From NCBI GenBank assembly GCA_028823075.1, contig JAPKCE010000007.1, forward strand, positions 1 to 17,143: a stretch of DNA of 17,143 bases, written 5' to 3'. Source of the stretch: Myxococcota bacterium (GTDB lineage Bacteria > Myxococcota > UBA4151). Made by a program: the position numbers and the translations under genes. Shown piece by piece: positions 15,673-17,143 of the stretch. Within the stretch, counting starts at the first letter, position 1. Each line of letters starts with the position of its first letter. The notes below the pieces were generated by a model. That model was not told the origin of the DNA. It worked only from the letters and a program-made list of their open reading frames with translations, and did no database searches.

Positions 15673-15731
15673 GTCCCAAGTCCCTTTGGCGCAGCCAAAG
15701 GATGGGACAACCTTGCCCCGTACAGGGCAAG
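15673..15731. repeat. Tandem pair of hairpins, possible structured RNA or REP-like element
   Basis: The first hairpin has an outer stem GTCCC (15673-15677) with GGGAC (15704-15708) and an inner stem CCTTTGGC (15683-15690) with GCCAAAGG (15694-15701), closing a GCA loop. Three bases later comes CTTGCCC (15712-15718) with GGGCAAG (15725-15731) and a CGTACA loop. The elements are compact and symmetric, so the strand cannot be told. The sequence fits none of tRNA, tmRNA, 6S or small SRP RNA as far as I can see by eye. Confidence 0.55.
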
Positions 15732-15937
15732 TCAGGGTTCGGGTACGCGGCTCAAGACACTTCGTAACAATCCGTAAAACAGACGTCTCCCGTGACCATC
15801 TGCGAGCTTCAAGGCGAAGCCGAGAAACGAGCCAGCAAAAAGCGCACACACCCCAAAAAAAGCCCCTCGTGCGCAGCCACTCGAATCGTGTCAGACCGCC
15901 CATGTAGACTACTCTTGCAACAAAGGACCGAACACCA

Positions 15938-17143
15938 ATGGCACGTGCAAAGAAGGTAGAATACGGCTGCGCTAGCTGCGGAGCCGTGCATGCAAAATGG
16001 CATGGACGCTGTTCCGATTGCGGAGACTGGAACAGTTTGGCCGAGCGCGCCGTCGAGGCGGACTTGAGCGAACGCCACCAGCGCCGACTCGGCAAGACGG
16101 TAGCACCCTTACGCTCCATGCCCATCGGCGAGGTCGACCTCACCGAAGTGGCGCGCCAAAAAGTGGGCTTGAGCGAGCTCGACCGCGTGCTTGGTGGGGG
16201 CGTGGTGCCCGGCTCGCTGGTGCTCGTTGGCGGCGATCCCGGCATCGGCAAATCCACGCTGATGTTGCAAACCCTAGAGTTACTCTCGCGCTCCGGGCAA
16301 ACAACGCTCTACGTTAGCGGAGAAGAGAGCGCTGCGCAGACGCGCATGCGCGGAGAGCGTTTAGGCGCTAGCAACAAAAACCTGCTCTTACTGGCGGAGA
16401 CTGATCTCACCAAAGTACTCAACGAGGCCGATCGGGTGGCTCCCGCAACTATGGTGCTGGATTCCATTCAAACCCTATTCGCTCCCGAACTCGATTCGTC
16501 ACCCGGCTCGATCTCTCAGTTGCGGGAAGTCACAGCGCGCTTACTCATGTGGGCCAAACGCCAGGGTGTCGCCTGCTTCTTAGTTGGTCATGTGACCAAA
16601 GACGGGCAGGTCGCCGGCCCGCGCATGCTCGAGCATATGGTTGACACCGTACTCTATTTCGAAGGCGAAGCCGGCGGTTTGCACCGCTTACTGCGGGCGC
16701 GCAAAAACCGCTTTGGCTCGACCGACGAGATCGGTATTTTCGCCATGACCGGCAAAGGGCTAGAGCCGATCACAAACCCAAGTGAGGTATTTTTGGCGCA
16801 ACGCCCCGAAGACGCTTCGGGCTCGGCGGTGATCCCAGCGCTTCAAGGCAGCCGCCCCATCCTGCTCGAAGTCCAGGCCCTGGTTCACGGTGGCTCGGCC
16901 AGCGGCAGGCGCACGGCCCTAGGCCTTGATCGCAACCGTATTAATTTACTTACCGCCGTGCTCGAACGGCGCGTTGGCTTGGCCTTCGCTGACCAAGACC
17001 TCTACCTCAGCGTTGTCGGTGGGGCACGCCTGCTTGAACCCGCAGCAGACCTAGCGCTCTGCGCCGCCATGGTCTCGAGCTTTCGCAATCTACCTCTCCC
17101 CTCTAAAGCCGTCTGTTTCGGCGAGGTCGGGCTCGCCGGCGAG
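15938..17143 (+). CDS. radA: DNA repair protein RadA / Sms (3' end outside window)
   Basis: RadA is a RecA-like ATPase that promotes branch migration during homologous recombination and repair. The visible 402 residues lack roughly the last 50. They show, in order, a four-Cys zinc finger (Cys11, Cys14, Cys25, Cys28), Walker A GDPGIGKST (99-107), the Walker B region (MVLDSIQTL), the diagnostic RadA motif KNRFG (256-260), and the start of the Lon-protease-like C-terminal domain (GSRPILLEVQALV, RRTALGLDRNRINLL). ATG 15938 is preceded by AAAGGA about 10-11 bases upstream, a slightly long spacing. The gene is divergent from rpsU across the 437-base hairpin-rich gap. Nothing is missing from the motifs seen. 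Confidence 0.97.
   Translation, partial: MARAKKVEYGCASCGAVHAKWHGRCSDCGDWNSLAERAVEADLSERHQRRLGKTVAPLRSMPIGEVDLTEVARQKVGLSELDRVLGGGVVPGSLVLVGGDPGIGKSTLMLQTLELLSRSGQTTLYVSGEESAAQTRMRGERLGASNKNLLLLAETDLTKVLNEADRVAPATMVLDSIQTLFAPELDSSPGSISQLREVTARLLMWAKRQGVACFLVGHVTKDGQVAGPRMLEHMVDTVLYFEGEAGGLHRLLRARKNRFGSTDEIGIFAMTGKGLEPITNPSEVFLAQRPEDASGSAVIPALQGSRPILLEVQALVHGGSASGRRTALGLDRNRINLLTAVLERRVGLAFADQDLYLSVVGGARLLEPAADLALCAAMVSSFRNLPLPSKAVCFGEVGLAGE

Larger units (their letters stand above)
15501..15937. other. 437-base non-coding gap between rpsU and radA with several hairpins
   Basis: No coding region here is convincing. An open minus-strand frame crosses it but is a continuation of a radA shadow and has no domain. 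The gap holds the rpsU ribosome site at its left end, three strong hairpins listed separately (15617-15731), a weaker GCTTC/GAAGC stem near 15816-15831, and a 6-base GCGCAC/GTGCGC pair around 15842-15873 flanking seven A. Near the right end TAGACT (15905-15910) could be a -10 box for radA, but no -35 partner is clear, and AAAGGA sits 10-11 bases before the radA ATG. No tRNA cloverleaf could be drawn. Confidence 0.6.

Noticed and set aside
15712..15731. CTTGCCC/GGGCAAG hairpin as a terminator
   Set aside because: There is no T-run after the stem on either strand, and it does not lie directly behind a gene end.
15673..15745. Possible tRNA or known housekeeping RNA in the hairpin cluster
   Set aside because: A GGGTTCGGGT stretch hinted at a T-arm, but no matching acceptor, D or anticodon stems could be drawn on either strand, and no tmRNA or SRP signature is present.
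15842..15873. GCGCAC/GTGCGC pair with an A-run between as a terminator
   Set aside because: The loop is 21 bases, the arms are only 6, and the A/T-run lies inside the loop rather than after the stem.
15589..16257. Minus-strand open frame of 222 residues spanning the rpsU-radA gap and radA start
   Set aside because: Its first part is antisense to the conserved RadA zinc-finger region and the rest runs through hairpins. There is no domain and the composition is odd, so it is probably a shadow.

Overview
The window reads as an accessory-plus-housekeeping stretch from a member of the Myxococcota (Deltaproteobacteria-like) lineage, possibly a Bradymonadales- or Polyangia-type organism. The evidence is a mix of traits: a myxobacterial-type Ser/Thr kinase with an HRDLSPPN catalytic loop and PEGA-like sensor repeats; Cys-rich secreted proteins with Asp-Ala-Gly linkers and C-x-x-D-x-D-C-type repeats; a MYXO-CTERM sorting tail; a long-form HflX; and a DUF6178-like protein. 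The DNA is moderately GC-rich and gene-dense, and uses TTG start codons often. I see no insertion sequence, CRISPR array, tRNA or rRNA.

Layout. (1) 1-4569, plus strand: the 3' part of a large secreted protein with six Cys-marked beta-sandwich repeats, then cysS overlapping it in a GTGA junction, then a small cyclic-nucleotide-binding-domain protein. (2) 4543-6047, minus strand: a PEGA-domain, membrane-anchored protein followed by a small lipoprotein in an ATGA junction. The lipoprotein gene runs tail-to-tail into the cyclic-nucleotide gene with a 27-base overlap. (3) 6048-6153: a short divergent promoter region. (4) 6154-9206, plus: the Ser/Thr kinase and a Cys-rich lipoprotein. (5) 9203-10918, minus: hflX, whose stop codon shares TTAA with the lipoprotein stop. 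(6) 10919-10984: a divergent region with a perfect 8+8 inverted repeat. (7) 10985-15204, plus: a three-gene, tightly coupled set made of a MYXO-CTERM surface protein, a DUF6178-like protein with a TTG start, and a multi-pass membrane protein. (8) A hairpin terminator, then rpsU (bS21) on minus. (9) A 437-base non-coding stretch with three well-formed hairpins. (10) radA, running off the right edge.

How it fits together. The housekeeping genes (cysS, hflX, rpsU, radA) are interleaved with envelope genes whose products use different anchors: lipobox, MYXO-CTERM tail and C-terminal transmembrane helix. The divergent kinase/PEGA locus with a lipoprotein on each side is the best candidate for an envelope-sensing signalling unit. 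The overlapping MYXO-CTERM / DUF6178-like / membrane-protein set is the best candidate for an uncharacterised functional module. Both functional ideas are inference from context; the sequence directly shows only domains, overlaps and start sites.
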